Positions 8,185 through 16,912 of a stretch of 64,000 nt of DNA are shown here, piece by piece. Source of the DNA: Pseudonocardia sp. DSM 110487 (GTDB taxonomy: Bacteria; Actinomycetota; Actinomycetes; Mycobacteriales; Pseudonocardiaceae); the NCBI RefSeq assembly GCF_019468565.1, contig NZ_CP080521.1, positions 5,022,001 to 5,086,000 of the forward strand, read 5' to 3'. The stretch's first letter is position 1. Each line of letters begins with the position of its first letter. The notes beneath the pieces were generated by a model. It had not been told where the DNA came from and did not search any database. It was given only the letters and a program-made list of their open reading frames with translations. The translations under genes and the position numbers were made by a program.

Positions 8185-9124
8185 GGGTGCGTTCCCCGCC
8201 CGGATCGCCGGCAGTGGCGGGGACCAGCGTCACCTCGTCCAGCCCAGCGGCGGCGTAGGCGTCGAGCCGTTCGTGCACGGAGTCGAGGTCGCCGACCAGC
8301 CCGATCCGGTCGGCGGCTTCTGGTGGAACCGCGGCGAGCAGTTCGTCACGGGTGGCCCCGGCCAGCGCCATCCGGACCGCGTCGCCGAGGCCCGCCGCAG
8401 TGAACATCTCGCCGTACCCGGCGACCTCCAGGTAGCCGACCAGGCTCTGCAGCACCTGCGCCCTTGCCTCCGGTCCGGGGTCGACGGCGGCGGGGAGCCA
8501 CGCCGCCAGCCGTGGCGCGGGCCGGCCTACCTGCCGTGCCGCCGCATCGAGCTTGTCGCGGTAGTGCCGGACCTGCTCCGGAGAGACGAGGTCGAGCACC
8601 ATGCGGTCGGCGTGCTCGGCGGCGACCGCGATCGCCCGGTCGCCGAACGCGGCGAGCGTGAGCGGCCCACCGGGTGCGTCGAGCCGCAGCCGGTAGCCGT
8701 GGGTCGAGACCATCTCGCCCGCGAAGTCGGCGACCTCCCCGCGGAACAGTGCCCGCAGCGCCTGCGCGCTCTCGGCCATCGCGGTCACCGCGCGCTTGCG
8801 GGAGCGGCCGTGCATGCGCTCGACCACCCGCACACTCGACGTGCCCAGCGCCACCCCGACCGGCCGGCCGACGAGCGCGGCCGTCGACGCGGCGGCGCGG
8901 GCGATCGACGCCGGATCCCGGACGGACACGGGGATCGGGCCGACTGTGAGCGCGATCCGCTCTGTCGCCAGGCCCGCCGCCGTGGCCAGTGCGAACGCGT
9001 CCCAGACGAAGCCCTCACCGATCCAGAGGTCCCGGTAGCCGAGCCGGTCGGCCACGACCGCGGTCCGCAACTCCTCCTCCGGCGGGACGTCGGGGCGCGA
9101 CGCGATGACCACGGTGATCTCCAT
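8153..9124 (-). CDS. LLM-class (F420-dependent type) oxidoreductase
   Basis: 323 residues from ATG at 9124. Luciferase-like TIM barrel: start MEITVVIASRPD, then VVADRLGYRDLWIGE, ATERIALTVGPIPVSVRDP and later AAFGDRAIAVAAEHADRMVLDLVSPEQV. This profile is typical of actinobacterial F420H2-dependent oxidoreductases and methylene-H4MPT reductase-like proteins. A longer frame to 9271 lacks coding character, so the ATG matching the family N-terminus is preferred. It converges on, and overlaps by 32 bases, the methyltransferase gene, and diverges from the ankyrin lipoprotein gene. Substrate unknown. Confidence 0.85.
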   Translation of the reverse strand: MEITVVIASRPDVPPEEELRTAVVADRLGYRDLWIGEGFVWDAFALATAAGLATERIALTVGPIPVSVRDPASIARAAASTAALVGRPVGVALGTSSVRVVERMHGRSRKRAVTAMAESAQALRALFRGEVADFAGEMVSTHGYRLRLDAPGGPLTLAAFGDRAIAVAAEHADRMVLDLVSPEQVRHYRDKLDAAARQVGRPAPRLAAWLPAAVDPGPEARAQVLQSLVGYLEVAGYGEMFTAAGLGDAVRMALAGATRDELLAAVPPEAADRIGLVGDLDSVHERLDAYAAAGLDEVTLVPATAGDPGGERTLTALAASAPR

Positions 9125-9211
9125 GGCGAGGGCCAACGTCGCCGGGTCCGCGTGTTGTTCCTGAGTCCCGCAACGGGACGGCCGGGTCAGCGGCCTGGCT
9201 AGGCTCGCCAC

Positions 9212-10003
9212 GTGGTCCGGACTCGGGGTCGTGCGATCGTCCGCGGCGCCCCGAAGGCCGCCCGCGTTCATCGGCGCGCGTCCGGCTGGCTGCTGGTCAC
9301 GTCGTTCCTACTGCTCTCGGGCGCCGCATGCGCCCGCCAGGGGGTGTCGCAGGTGGACGCGCAACAAGCGTTTGCCGATCCGAGGGTGGCGGAGCTCGCC
9401 ACCGCCGCCGTGGACGGCGACGTCGCGCGGGTGCGCGCGCTGGCGCAGGCAGGCGTCGACCTCGACGCGCACGGCGACAAGCAGGTGACTCCGCTGCAGT
9501 GGGCGCTGTTCAACCTGTCCACCCGTGGCATGGAGACCCTGCTCGACGCGGGCGCCGACCCGGCCGAGCCCGGTATCGGCGGGGACACCGCGATCCACCT
9601 GGCCGCGATGGCCGACGACCCGAAGTACCTCACCCTGTTGCTGGCGCGCGAGGCAGACCCGAACGCGCGCAACGGCACGACCGCGGCACCGGCGCTCTTC
9701 TCCGCGTTGAAGGGTGGTCGCGACGCGCAGTTCGACACGTTGCTCACCGCGGGCGCCGACCCCAACACCACGGATCGCGTCGGCAACACGGCCCTGCACC
9801 AGGCCGCCAAGTACAACGACGTGCGCAGTGCGCTGGTGCTCCTGCAGGCCGGCACCGACCCGGCGGCGCGGAACGCGCAAGGCGTGACGTTCCAGCGCTA
9901 CCTGTTCATGACCCCGGAACGGGTGCTGAACGCGGAGGCGAAGCGGGGTCGCGAAGCGATCCGCGACTGGCTGCGTGCCCACGACGTGCCGATCGAGGGA
10001 TGA
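9212..10003 (+). CDS. ankyrin-repeat lipoprotein
   Basis: 263 residues. A basic N-terminus is followed by a hydrophobic stretch (about 25-38) ending in LLLSGAAC, so C40 could be lipidated, although the residue at -3 is Gly, which makes a weak lipobox. The mature part is four to five ankyrin repeats: DVARVRALAQAGVDLDA, TPLQWALFN, METLLDAGADP, AIHLAAM, LTLLLAREADPNARN, DTLLTAGADPNTTD, NTALHQAAKYN. Similar secreted ankyrin proteins exist in other bacteria, sometimes next to catalase; no catalase is present here. Function is probably protein binding at the cell surface. Divergent from the LLM oxidoreductase. Confidence 0.8.
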   Translation: MVRTRGRAIVRGAPKAARVHRRASGWLLVTSFLLLSGAACARQGVSQVDAQQAFADPRVAELATAAVDGDVARVRALAQAGVDLDAHGDKQVTPLQWALFNLSTRGMETLLDAGADPAEPGIGGDTAIHLAAMADDPKYLTLLLAREADPNARNGTTAAPALFSALKGGRDAQFDTLLTAGADPNTTDRVGNTALHQAAKYNDVRSALVLLQAGTDPAARNAQGVTFQRYLFMTPERVLNAEAKRGREAIRDWLRAHDVPIEG

Positions 10004-10097
10004 GCGGGAGTCAGTAGAGGATGGACGGCAGGCAGGCGCCCTGCGAGTCGCGTCGCACGCCGGCAGGCGGCGACTCGTGCTCCCGGTACTGCACGGT

Positions 10098-11852
10098 TCA
10101 GGCGGAGACCGCGGGGGCCGGGTGCAGCGGGAGCTCGGCGTACACGGTCGTACCGGCGTCGGAGGCGCTGTGCACCCGGAGCCGCCCGCCCAGCGCTTCC
10201 ACACGGTCGGCAAGGCCGACCAGGCCGGATCCGGCGGAGACGCGGGCGCCACCGCGGCCGTCGTCGCGTACCTGGACCCGCAGCACATCGTCGGCTTCGC
10301 TGATGCCGACCTCGACGTGGACCATGGTGGCGTTCGCGTGCTTGGCGGCGTTGGTCAGCGCCTCGGCGATCAGGTAGTAGGCGGCGATCTCGATCGGTTC
10401 GGGCAGCCGCCGGTCGGCGCGCACGTCCAGCTCGACCGGGACGGGGCAGCGGCGGGCCAGTGCCTTGAGCGCAGGCGGCAGGCCGCGCTCCGCGAGTAAC
10501 GCCGGGTGGATGCCGCGTGCCAGCTCGCGCAGCTCGTCCAGCGCGTTGGTGGCCTCGACGACGAGGTCATTCAACTTCGCGGCCAGCTCGGGGGTTTCGG
10601 GCGGCACCGTGGCCTGCGCCGCTTGCAGCTGCAGCGCCATGGTGACCAGCCGCTGCTGGGCGCCGTCGTGCAGGTCCCGTTCGATGCGGCGCCGGGCGTG
10701 GTCGGCGGCGGCGACGATCCGGGCGCGGGACGCAGTCAGCTGCGCCTGGCTCTCCGCGTTGGCGATGGCGGTGGCCACCAGCTCGGTGAAGGTGGCCAGC
10801 CGCGCCTCGGTGTCGACCGGCAGCGGGCGCTCGCGCGTGGACGAGACCACGATGACGCCCCACAGCCGGCCGTCGACGCTGATCGGCACGCCGACCGACG
10901 AGTGCAGGCCCCATCGCCGGACGACGTCGACGACCGCCCCTGATGTGTCGGCGTAGTTGTCGATCCGCGCGGGCCGCCCCGTCTCCTGCACCAGGGTGGT
11001 CACGTTCCGTCCGCCGACGGTGGCGCGGGCGGGTAGCCGCTCGTCGCCGTTCGCGCTCCAGATCCCGACGCCGGTGACGAGGCCGCCGGGCTCGTAGCGA
11101 CCCAACGCCGTCAGGTCCGCGTCCAGTAGCCGGCCGACCTCCTCGCTGACGGCGGCGAACACCTCCTCGGGCCGCGCCGGCCGGGCGACCAGGGTGGCCA
11201 CCCGGCGCAACGCGGCCTGTTCCTCGGCGAACCCGCGCAGCTCCATCCGCGCCTGTGCGTCGGCGATCGCCGTCGCGACCAGTTCGGTGAACCCGGCCAG
11301 GCGTGCCTCGTCGTCCGCGGGCCGCGGCTGCTCGGACCTGGACAGCGCGCTCATGACGCCCCACACCCGGCCCTCGATGGTGATCGGCACGCCGGCCGCC
11401 GCCCGACCGCCCCATGCGCGGGCGATGTCGGCCGCAGGCCCCGTCGCGTCGGCGTAGTCGTCGATCCGCGCCGGCCGGCCCGTCTCGTACACCGCGGTGG
11501 CCAGGTTCGACCCGCCGAGGGGCACGCGGTCACCGACGGACACGGGCCCGGGCGCGCCGGCGCTGGTCCACGCGCCGACGACGGTCCCGGTGCCGTTCGG
11601 GCCGAACCGGATCATGCTCGTGTGGTCGGTGCCCAGCACCCGGCCGGCCTCCGTCGTGACCGCGGCGAAGATGTCCTCGGGTGCTGTTCCGCGGGCGACG
11701 AGCGTGGCCACTCGCCGTAGCGCGGCCTGCTCATCGGCGATCCGGCGAACGTCCGGCTCGCCGCTGCGCCGGCGAGCACGCATGGCCCAGCCCGCCACGA
11801 ACCCGGTCACCGCGGGAATCGCCACGGCGGCCAGCGACTGCGCTCGGGTCAT
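10098..11852 (-). CDS. sensor histidine kinase with two GAF domains (NarL/DesK-type HisKA_3)
   Basis: 584 residues. A short N-terminal hydrophobic segment (about 8-24) could anchor it. Two GAF domains follow, about 40-200 and 210-370, each introduced by the identical string EQAALRRVATLVAR, so they arose by internal duplication. The HisKA_3 helix has the phospho-acceptor H395 in RDLHDGAQQRL. The HATPase domain shows an N-box with EALTNAAKHA and glycine boxes VRDDGRGGA and GSGLVGLADRVEALGG. No response regulator is adjacent, so it is an orphan kinase. GAF ligands may be small molecules, haem or a redox state; unknown. Confidence 0.92.
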   Translation of the reverse strand: MTRAQSLAAVAIPAVTGFVAGWAMRARRRSGEPDVRRIADEQAALRRVATLVARGTAPEDIFAAVTTEAGRVLGTDHTSMIRFGPNGTGTVVGAWTSAGAPGPVSVGDRVPLGGSNLATAVYETGRPARIDDYADATGPAADIARAWGGRAAAGVPITIEGRVWGVMSALSRSEQPRPADDEARLAGFTELVATAIADAQARMELRGFAEEQAALRRVATLVARPARPEEVFAAVSEEVGRLLDADLTALGRYEPGGLVTGVGIWSANGDERLPARATVGGRNVTTLVQETGRPARIDNYADTSGAVVDVVRRWGLHSSVGVPISVDGRLWGVIVVSSTRERPLPVDTEARLATFTELVATAIANAESQAQLTASRARIVAAADHARRRIERDLHDGAQQRLVTMALQLQAAQATVPPETPELAAKLNDLVVEATNALDELRELARGIHPALLAERGLPPALKALARRCPVPVELDVRADRRLPEPIEIAAYYLIAEALTNAAKHANATMVHVEVGISEADDVLRVQVRDDGRGGARVSAGSGLVGLADRVEALGGRLRVHSASDAGTTVYAELPLHPAPAVSA

Positions 11853-12032
11853 GGCCCCTGCCGCCTCCTCGTCGGCGCCCCCCGGAACACGAGGCTAACC
11901 GGGAACGATCGCGGTGGACACCGCTGCGACCAGCGTGACCAGGGCCTCACGGGGTGCTCGCACACCGATTTCGGGGCATACCGTCCGGCGGCGCGGGCAA
12001 CCGTGCGAGCGGTGTGGCGGGCCGAGGCGGCT

Positions 12033-12257
12033 TCAGGATCGGTCGAACTCGCGCGCGCGGACGGCGGCGAGGAACTCCGCCCAGCGGGTGGTGGGGTAGC
12101 GGTGCGGGGCCAGGGCTCGGTCCTTCGTGTCGCGGACGGCCACCTCGTCGGGCAGGAACGCCACCTCGACACAGCTGCCACCGTTGCCGCCGCTGAAGCT
12201 GCTCGTGAACCAGCGGAGCTCGTCGTCACGCACGGCCACTCCTTCTGACGAACTCAC
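12033..12257 (-). CDS. DUF397 domain protein
   Basis: 74 residues with the full DUF397 signature: W-F-T-S-S-F-S-G-G-N-G-G-S-C-V-E-V-A, then VAVRDTKD and WAEFLAAVR. It overlaps the stop of the XRE gene by 4 bases (ATGA). Pairs of an XRE/DUF5753 regulator and a DUF397 protein are very common in actinomycetes; in Streptomyces such pairs act on development and antibiotic production and behave like toxin-antitoxin partners. Here the order is regulator first, DUF397 second. What they control is not shown by the sequence. Confidence 0.92.
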   Translation of the reverse strand: MSSSEGVAVRDDELRWFTSSFSGGNGGSCVEVAFLPDEVAVRDTKDRALAPHRYPTTRWAEFLAAVRAREFDRS

Positions 12258-13075
12258 CCCCCGACCAGCCGACGAACCAACGCGAGGGACTCGGCCGGGT
12301 CGAGCGCATCGGACAGCACGCGCTCGAATGTCAGCCTAGCCCGCGCGACGTCACCGGCCTTGTCGAGACTCAGCGCGCCGAGGGTGTGCTCGACGTAGGC
12401 CATGTCCGGCTCGTCGAGGTCACCGAAGTTGAGGACCATGAAGCCGGAGGGCAGAGCGGCGTGCGCGCCCACGGCGGTGGGCAGGATGTGCAATGCCACC
12501 GTGTCGAGCTCCGCGAGCGCCGCGATGTGTGCGAGCTGATCGCGCTGGACCGTTGCGCCGCCTATCGGGCGGTGCAGAGCCGACTCGTCGATCGCAGCGA
12601 TCACTTCCAGCGGGTTGTCGTCGGAGGTGAGCCGTTGCTGGCGGTAGATGCGTGCCGCGACCTCGTTCTCCAACTGCTCCTCGGTGCGCCGCAGCGGGAC
12701 CGCGCGCATCAGGGCCCGGGCGTAGTCAGCCGTCTGCAGAATCCCGGGAACGTAGGAGACGGTGAATTCCAGGAGTCGGGTCGCCTCCGTCTCGAAGGCG
12801 ATGTAGCTGTTGTTGCCCAGCCCGTAGGCCCGCCACCACCCGGGCTGGAGGGCTTCCTCGGCCAGTTCGAGCAGTTCGGTCCACCGCGTCCCGCCCACGT
12901 CGTAGACGTCGAGCATGCTCTTCACCCAGTGGATGTCGATCACGACCTGGGCGTTCTCGATCCGGCTGAGCTTGCTCACCGAGAAGTGCAGCTTCGGCGC
13001 CGCTTCCTCAAGGGTGAGCCCGGACTGCTCGCGCAGCAGCTTCAGCTGGCGGGCCAGCACCCGCCGGCGGACCAT
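12254..13075 (-). CDS. XRE-family regulator with DUF5753 domain
   Basis: 273 residues from ATG 13075. Helix-turn-helix at about 5-60: LARQLKLLREQSGLTLEEAA, then HFSVSKLSRIENAQV. The rest is the DUF5753 sensor-like domain with the conserved FEVTSYVPGILQT-type core (here FTVSYVPGILQTADYARAL) and EVIAAIDESALHRPIGG. A GTG seven codons upstream, with GGGGGG before it, is an alternative start. Stop overlaps the DUF397 start by 4 bases. The gene diverges from a small Cys-containing protein, and the promoter gap (13076-13220) probably serves both. Confidence 0.92.
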   Translation of the reverse strand: MVRRRVLARQLKLLREQSGLTLEEAAPKLHFSVSKLSRIENAQVVIDIHWVKSMLDVYDVGGTRWTELLELAEEALQPGWWRAYGLGNNSYIAFETEATRLLEFTVSYVPGILQTADYARALMRAVPLRRTEEQLENEVAARIYRQQRLTSDDNPLEVIAAIDESALHRPIGGATVQRDQLAHIAALAELDTVALHILPTAVGAHAALPSGFMVLNFGDLDEPDMAYVEHTLGALSLDKAGDVARARLTFERVLSDALDPAESLALVRRLVGG

Positions 13076-13220
13076 CGATCCCTCGCGCCGCGTCACGTGA
13101 CCCCCCGCTCCGACTCGATCACGGATCGTGGCACACGAGAAGCCGGGTGCGGGAATCCCGCATCCGCGCTTCTCGCGTCGACGGTCTCGATCTCCGAGGT
13201 CCGTCCGGATCCTCGCCGCC

Positions 13221-13496
13221 ATGACTTCCGCGGCGAGACGCCACGAGACCTTTGCCCAGCGCAACTTCCGCCTCATCGGGGAGGCCGCCGAGATCATCAC
13301 CGGCTGGCCGCAGGTCCGGGAGCGCCTGCGCGCCGTCCACGTCCCCGACTCCGACGGCCGCTGCCGAGGCTGCACGAGCCAGACCCGGAGGGCGCCGGAG
13401 TGGCCGTGCGCGCTGACCCTGGTAGCCCACGGCGAGGAGCCGCGGCGGGACTTCACAAACCCAGCACCCGCTTCACACAGGGCCCGCCTTGTGTGA
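13221..13496 (+). CDS. small hypothetical protein with CxxC...C motif
   Basis: 91 residues, not a family I can name. The start MTSAARRHETFAQRNF is followed by an amphipathic helix (LIGEAAEIITGWPQVRERL) and then C48-R-G-C51 and C63 in EWPCALTLVAHG, which could bind a metal. Short proteins of this look are frequent beside XRE/DUF397 pairs in actinomycetes. The TGA stop lies inside a 70-bp palindrome, and the last ~15 residues are encoded by the palindrome itself. ATG 13221 lacks a strong ribosome site. Confidence 0.5.
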   Translation: MTSAARRHETFAQRNFRLIGEAAEIITGWPQVRERLRAVHVPDSDGRCRGCTSQTRRAPEWPCALTLVAHGEEPRRDFTNPAPASHRARLV

Positions 13497-13519
13497 AGCC
13501 CGGGCTGGGTGTGTGAAGT
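13450..13519. repeat. 70-bp two-level palindrome built from TTCACA(C) heptamers; terminator or recombination site candidate
   Basis: Two pairs of inverted arms share one centre (13484.5). The outer arms are 13450-13464 (ACTTCACAAACCCAGC-like) and 13505-13519; the inner arms are 13470-13482 (GCTTCACACAGGG) and 13487-13499. The word TTCACA or its complement TGTGAA thus occurs four times at mirror positions. It sits between the convergent small Cys protein and the recombinase, where a bidirectional terminator would be expected, but the repeated heptamer could equally be a recombinase-binding core. No T-tract follows. Confidence 0.75.
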
Positions 13520-13523
13520 GGCT

Positions 13524-14693
13524 CTAGTGTGGGTCGGGGGCTGCGGCGATCGCTGCGGCCACCAGGTCGGCCGCGGTGCTCTCCCTCGTGCGGCGGCCCC
13601 GGTCGTAGTGCTGCGTGGTGGCGATCGTGGCGTGTCCGACGTCGGCCTGGACGTGCTGGATGCGAGCGTCCTGCTCCAAGGCGATGGTGACGTAGGCGTG
13701 GCGGAGGGCGTGCGGGTGCACGCGCTCGGCCACGCCGTCGAGGGCCGGGCCCGCGTGGGTGGCGATGCGGCGCAGCAGCGTGTAGAGGTCCACGCGGGAA
13801 CAGCGGCCGCCGTCGCGAGTGGCGATCATCGGCGTGGCACCGGACGTGGTGCGGCCCCTGCGCGCGGGCACGGCGGTGCCCGCGAGGCGGTCGCGTTCGG
13901 CCAGGTAGGCCGTGAGGGCCTCGCGCACGAGGTCGGTGATGTACACCTCGCGGTGCAAGCCACCCTTGCCCAGCACGCGCAGGACGTCGTCGCCACCGGT
14001 GCGGTAGAGGTCGTCGCGGTCGAGGCCGACGAGCTCGGAGATCCGCAGCCCGAGCGTCAGCAGGGCGACCACGGCCACCGCGCGCAAGGCGTAGAGCCGG
14101 GCGAGCCGGGGGCTGCGTGAGTACGGCAGGCGCGCCGCGGCCATGAGCAGTGCCTTGAGCTGCTCCGCGGTGAGCCGCACGGTGGGCGACGCGTCGCGGG
14201 CGCTGGACGAGAGGCCGAGCCGGGCCCGGTTGAGCGCCGCCGGGTTGGCCGCGACGACGCCGGTCTCGGCGAGGTGGCCGTAGAGCGCGGAGAGGGTCGA
14301 CAGCATCCGCTGCCGGGTGCGCCGCTGCGCGCCGGCCGCGTCGAGCGCGTGCAGCCACGCCTTGACGTGCCCGGCCGTGGCGTCGCGGGGGTCGAGGGTG
14401 CGGCGGGCGCACCAGCGGAACCAGGCGAGGTCGTGCAACGGGCCCGGCGCGGCGGCCGGTGGCCCGCCGCGCCGCGGCTCGTCGGTGGGGTCGACCCAGG
14501 AGATCGGGAGCCCGAGCGCGTAGGCGTAGGTGCGGCGGGTGCCGGCGTTCGCGTACTGGGACAGCCAGTCGAGGAGCTGGGCCCGCAGCACCTGCGGGTC
14601 GGCGACGCCCGGCCAGACCGACTCGTCCACGGCGGGGATCGCGGGGGAGCGGTCGCGGGCGGCCTCGAGCACGACGAGCGGGTCCAGCTCCAT
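13524..14693 (-). CDS. tyrosine recombinase / site-specific integrase
   Basis: 389 residues. An N-terminal SAM-like core-binding domain (about 35-165) precedes the catalytic domain. The catalytic set is visible: R217 in GLRISELVGL, K243 in LGKGGLHREV, H328-x-x-R331 in HPHALRH, H354 in DVGHATIATTQHYDR and the nucleophile Y363. The length fits integrases of actinobacterial integrative elements and also XerC/D-like enzymes. No tRNA gene or clear attachment-site pair was found beside it. The stop is 5 bases from the 70-bp palindrome. The N-terminal coding region shares a 28-bp perfect repeat with the intergenic sequence at 17660-17687. Confidence 0.92.
   Translation of the reverse strand: MELDPLVVLEAARDRSPAIPAVDESVWPGVADPQVLRAQLLDWLSQYANAGTRRTYAYALGLPISWVDPTDEPRRGGPPAAAPGPLHDLAWFRWCARRTLDPRDATAGHVKAWLHALDAAGAQRRTRQRMLSTLSALYGHLAETGVVAANPAALNRARLGLSSSARDASPTVRLTAEQLKALLMAAARLPYSRSPRLARLYALRAVAVVALLTLGLRISELVGLDRDDLYRTGGDDVLRVLGKGGLHREVYITDLVREALTAYLAERDRLAGTAVPARRGRTTSGATPMIATRDGGRCSRVDLYTLLRRIATHAGPALDGVAERVHPHALRHAYVTIALEQDARIQHVQADVGHATIATTQHYDRGRRTRESTAADLVAAAIAAAPDPH
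14600..14627 (+). repeat. 28-bp direct repeat, copy 1 (inside the recombinase gene)
   Basis: The 28 bases are identical to 17660-17687. This copy encodes part of the recombinase N-terminus around residues 23-31 (DESVWPGVA). See the second copy. Confidence 0.9.
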
Positions 14694-14714
14694 TCGCAGG
14701 ACCGTACGGCATGA

Positions 14715-14972
14715 TCATCCGGCGGGATCGAGGTCGATCCGGATCGTGAGCATGTCGCCGTCGGCCAGCTTGCGCAGCAGCACGCCGTCGAGACGGTAGC
14801 CCGGTCGGCCGCGTCCGAGGGCGCGGTGCCGGGCGCGGGCGTCGTCGTCGGGCAGCGGGTGGGCGGTGCCCGTCCGCCAGCGGCTGTGCCACGCGGGGAA
14901 CGACCGTCCGGCTGAACGGCGGGGCATCTGCGGCTTGCCGAGGGTATGGGCGACGACCGTGTCGTGCGGCAC
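14715..14972 (-). CDS. small hypothetical protein
   Basis: 85 residues from GTG 14972, unknown family. The N-terminal phrase PHDTVVAHTLGKPQ is followed by a basic middle and ends LDGVLLRKLADGDMLTIRIDLDPAG. The start HDT-V-VA resembles the HDTLVAQAVDRPQ found in the small frame at 37022-37216, hinting at a shared origin. It lies 21 bases upstream of the recombinase in the same direction, so the two may be co-transcribed. Coding potential is only moderate. Confidence 0.4.
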   Translation of the reverse strand: MPHDTVVAHTLGKPQMPRRSAGRSFPAWHSRWRTGTAHPLPDDDARARHRALGRGRPGYRLDGVLLRKLADGDMLTIRIDLDPAG

Positions 14973-14997
14973 GGCGGCGGCGCGCCGCCGGTCACCT

Positions 14998-16188
14998 TCA
15001 GGTGTTCTGAAGCTGTCCTACGGGTGTCGCGGACGAGGTCCTCCTGCCATACGCGAGAGCGCGCAGCAGCCACTCCGCGGGTCCTCGCCTGCCGGTGCGG
15101 TCGAGCAGCACGGCGAACGCCATCGAGACGAGCCACGTCGCGACCGCCACGAACGCGGCTTGCCACTCGTCGAGGACGCCGCCGAGGCCGAAGCCCCATG
15201 CGCACAGGAGCGGCGCGAAGACCACCGACTGCAGCAGGTAGCACGAGAGCGACCGCTTGCCGACCGCCGTCAGGCCTCGCGCGAGCCCGCCGGGCGACCC
15301 TGTCGTCGCGAAGCGCGCGGCGAGGAGGGCGAACACCGCCGCGTACCCAAGCCCAGCGAACAGGCCGGTCAGCAGGTGGAGCGGGGTCGTCGACCACGCG
15401 GGGACGTCCCAGATCCCGTGCTGCACGAGCGCGGACGGCACGGCACCGGCCCAACCGACGGTGATGCCGAGGACCGCGGTACGCACGAGCAGCGGCCGAT
15501 GCGCCTCCGGGGATTCGAGCACGCGACGACGCGCGCAGGCGATCGCAACGAGCACGGCCATCGGCACGGCGAAGCCGAGGACGCCCTGCGCGATCGTCGC
15601 GGGAACCCAGAACAGAACCCGGGGCACGATCGAGGCGACGTACGGTGTGATTGCGCTCAGCTGCGGCGCCCCGCCCGCGGTCGCTGGCGCGATGACCATC
15701 CCGGCGACCAGGACCGATGCCGCGATCAGCACGAAGACGCCGCCGAGCGCGATGGCCCACCTGTGAAGGGTTCTGCTCCTGCGGTGCAGGAACAGGCCGA
15801 CCACGACGAAGCCGATGAGACCGTAGGCACCGAGGACGTCCCCGTACCAGAGCAGCGCGCCGTGCACCGCACCGAAGACGAGCATCCAGGCGTGGCGCCG
15901 CTGCAGCAGGCGTCGCGCGGACCTCTCGTCCCGTCCGGCCGCCTGCTGCCTCGTGTAGAGCTGCCAGATGCCGTATCCGAAGAGGAAGGCGAAGAGGGGG
16001 TAGCTGCGCCCGTCGATCGCGACGATCGCGACGGTCTGCCACACCGCGTCGAGACCGGTCGCGCCGGTGCGGTGCGCACTGACGGGCGAGGTGGGCGCTC
16101 CGTAGAGGTACCAGGGCACGTTGGCCAGCGCGATGAGCAGGAGCATGAGCCCGCGCGCAAGGTCCGGCGCGACGGCACGCGTCGTCAT
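14998..16188 (-). CDS. DUF418 family multi-spanning membrane protein
   Basis: 396 residues with about ten hydrophobic segments. The start DLARGLMLLLIALANVPWYLYG, the segment SYPLFAFLFGYGIWQLY, and the C-terminal VGKRSLSCYLLQSVVFAPLL and the basic TGRRGPAEWLLRALAYG are hallmarks of DUF418/YeiB proteins, which are related to acyltransferase-type membrane proteins of unknown role. It overlaps the upstream NAD-binding gene by 4 bases and is probably controlled by the TetR gene beyond it. Confidence 0.9.
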   Translation of the reverse strand: MTTRAVAPDLARGLMLLLIALANVPWYLYGAPTSPVSAHRTGATGLDAVWQTVAIVAIDGRSYPLFAFLFGYGIWQLYTRQQAAGRDERSARRLLQRRHAWMLVFGAVHGALLWYGDVLGAYGLIGFVVVGLFLHRRSRTLHRWAIALGGVFVLIAASVLVAGMVIAPATAGGAPQLSAITPYVASIVPRVLFWVPATIAQGVLGFAVPMAVLVAIACARRRVLESPEAHRPLLVRTAVLGITVGWAGAVPSALVQHGIWDVPAWSTTPLHLLTGLFAGLGYAAVFALLAARFATTGSPGGLARGLTAVGKRSLSCYLLQSVVFAPLLCAWGFGLGGVLDEWQAAFVAVATWLVSMAFAVLLDRTGRRGPAEWLLRALAYGRRTSSATPVGQLQNT

Positions 16189-16892
16189 CGAGCCTCGCCT
16201 GCGTGGGCCAGCGCGCTGGGGGAGAGACGCCCGACGATCGCAGGCGCCTCCTGGATGAGCGTGTCATCCGTGAGCGCCGCCACCATGAACAGCGCGAAGT
16301 CCACGCGTCGGGTCAGATTGCTCGCGAGGATCGGGTCGCCGACGTGCCGGCTCCACACGGGCAGGCCCTGGCTCTCGCCCTCGTCGAGGTCACTGCCGCG
16401 GACCACGGTCCACCGCCGGTCGCTGGCGAAGATCCGCCGGCACGCCTCCACCTGGTCGTCGACCTCGACCGCGCGCACGAGGCGGGCCAGCCAGGTGACG
16501 ATCCGGACCGTCGCCGTGAACCTCCACGAGTAGCGGTCCTCGCTGTCCCGGCTGATGTGCCAGCCGCACGAGAAGACCAGGCGTGCGTTGGGCTCGGCCT
16601 GGTCGAGCACAGCCTGCGCCGTGCCCGACGAGTACTGCTGCACGCCCCATGGCGCCAGCACGGTCAGCACGCCGTCGCATCCGGCGACCGCCCTTCGGAT
16701 CACCTCCCGGTCGTTCGTTGGTCCGGGAACGATCGTGATTCGATCCGCGAACGCGGCGAGCTTGCCGACGCTGCGCTCGCGGCACACGCCGACGACCTCG
16801 TACCCGGAGTCCAGCGCGTGCCGAACCATGTACTGCCCGAGCTTCCCCGAGGCGCCGACGATGCAGACCTTTCGCATCCGGTCCGTGCCCAT
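16185..16892 (-). CDS. NAD(P)-binding Rossmann-fold protein (NmrA/SDR-atypical type)
   Basis: 235 residues. VCIVGASGKLGQYMVRHAL is the GxxGxxG dinucleotide site of atypical SDRs, followed by VVGVCRERS. A canonical YxxxK is not obvious, so it may be a redox sensor or an NAD(P)H-binding oxidoreductase of the NmrA type. The stop overlaps the DUF418 start by 4 bases. Its promoter faces a tetR gene across a gap holding two identical-type palindromes, so the pair is very likely repressed by that regulator. Confidence 0.8.
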   Translation of the reverse strand: MGTDRMRKVCIVGASGKLGQYMVRHALDSGYEVVGVCRERSVGKLAAFADRITIVPGPTNDREVIRRAVAGCDGVLTVLAPWGVQQYSSGTAQAVLDQAEPNARLVFSCGWHISRDSEDRYSWRFTATVRIVTWLARLVRAVEVDDQVEACRRIFASDRRWTVVRGSDLDEGESQGLPVWSRHVGDPILASNLTRRVDFALFMVAALTDDTLIQEAPAIVGRLSPSALAHAGEAR

Positions 16893-16912
16893 GTCCCGCT
16901 CCCGTCACTCGG

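Noticed and set aside
14057..16267. Minus-strand 736-codon frame across the recombinase and DUF418 genes
   Set aside because: Out of frame with both recognised genes; biased composition only.
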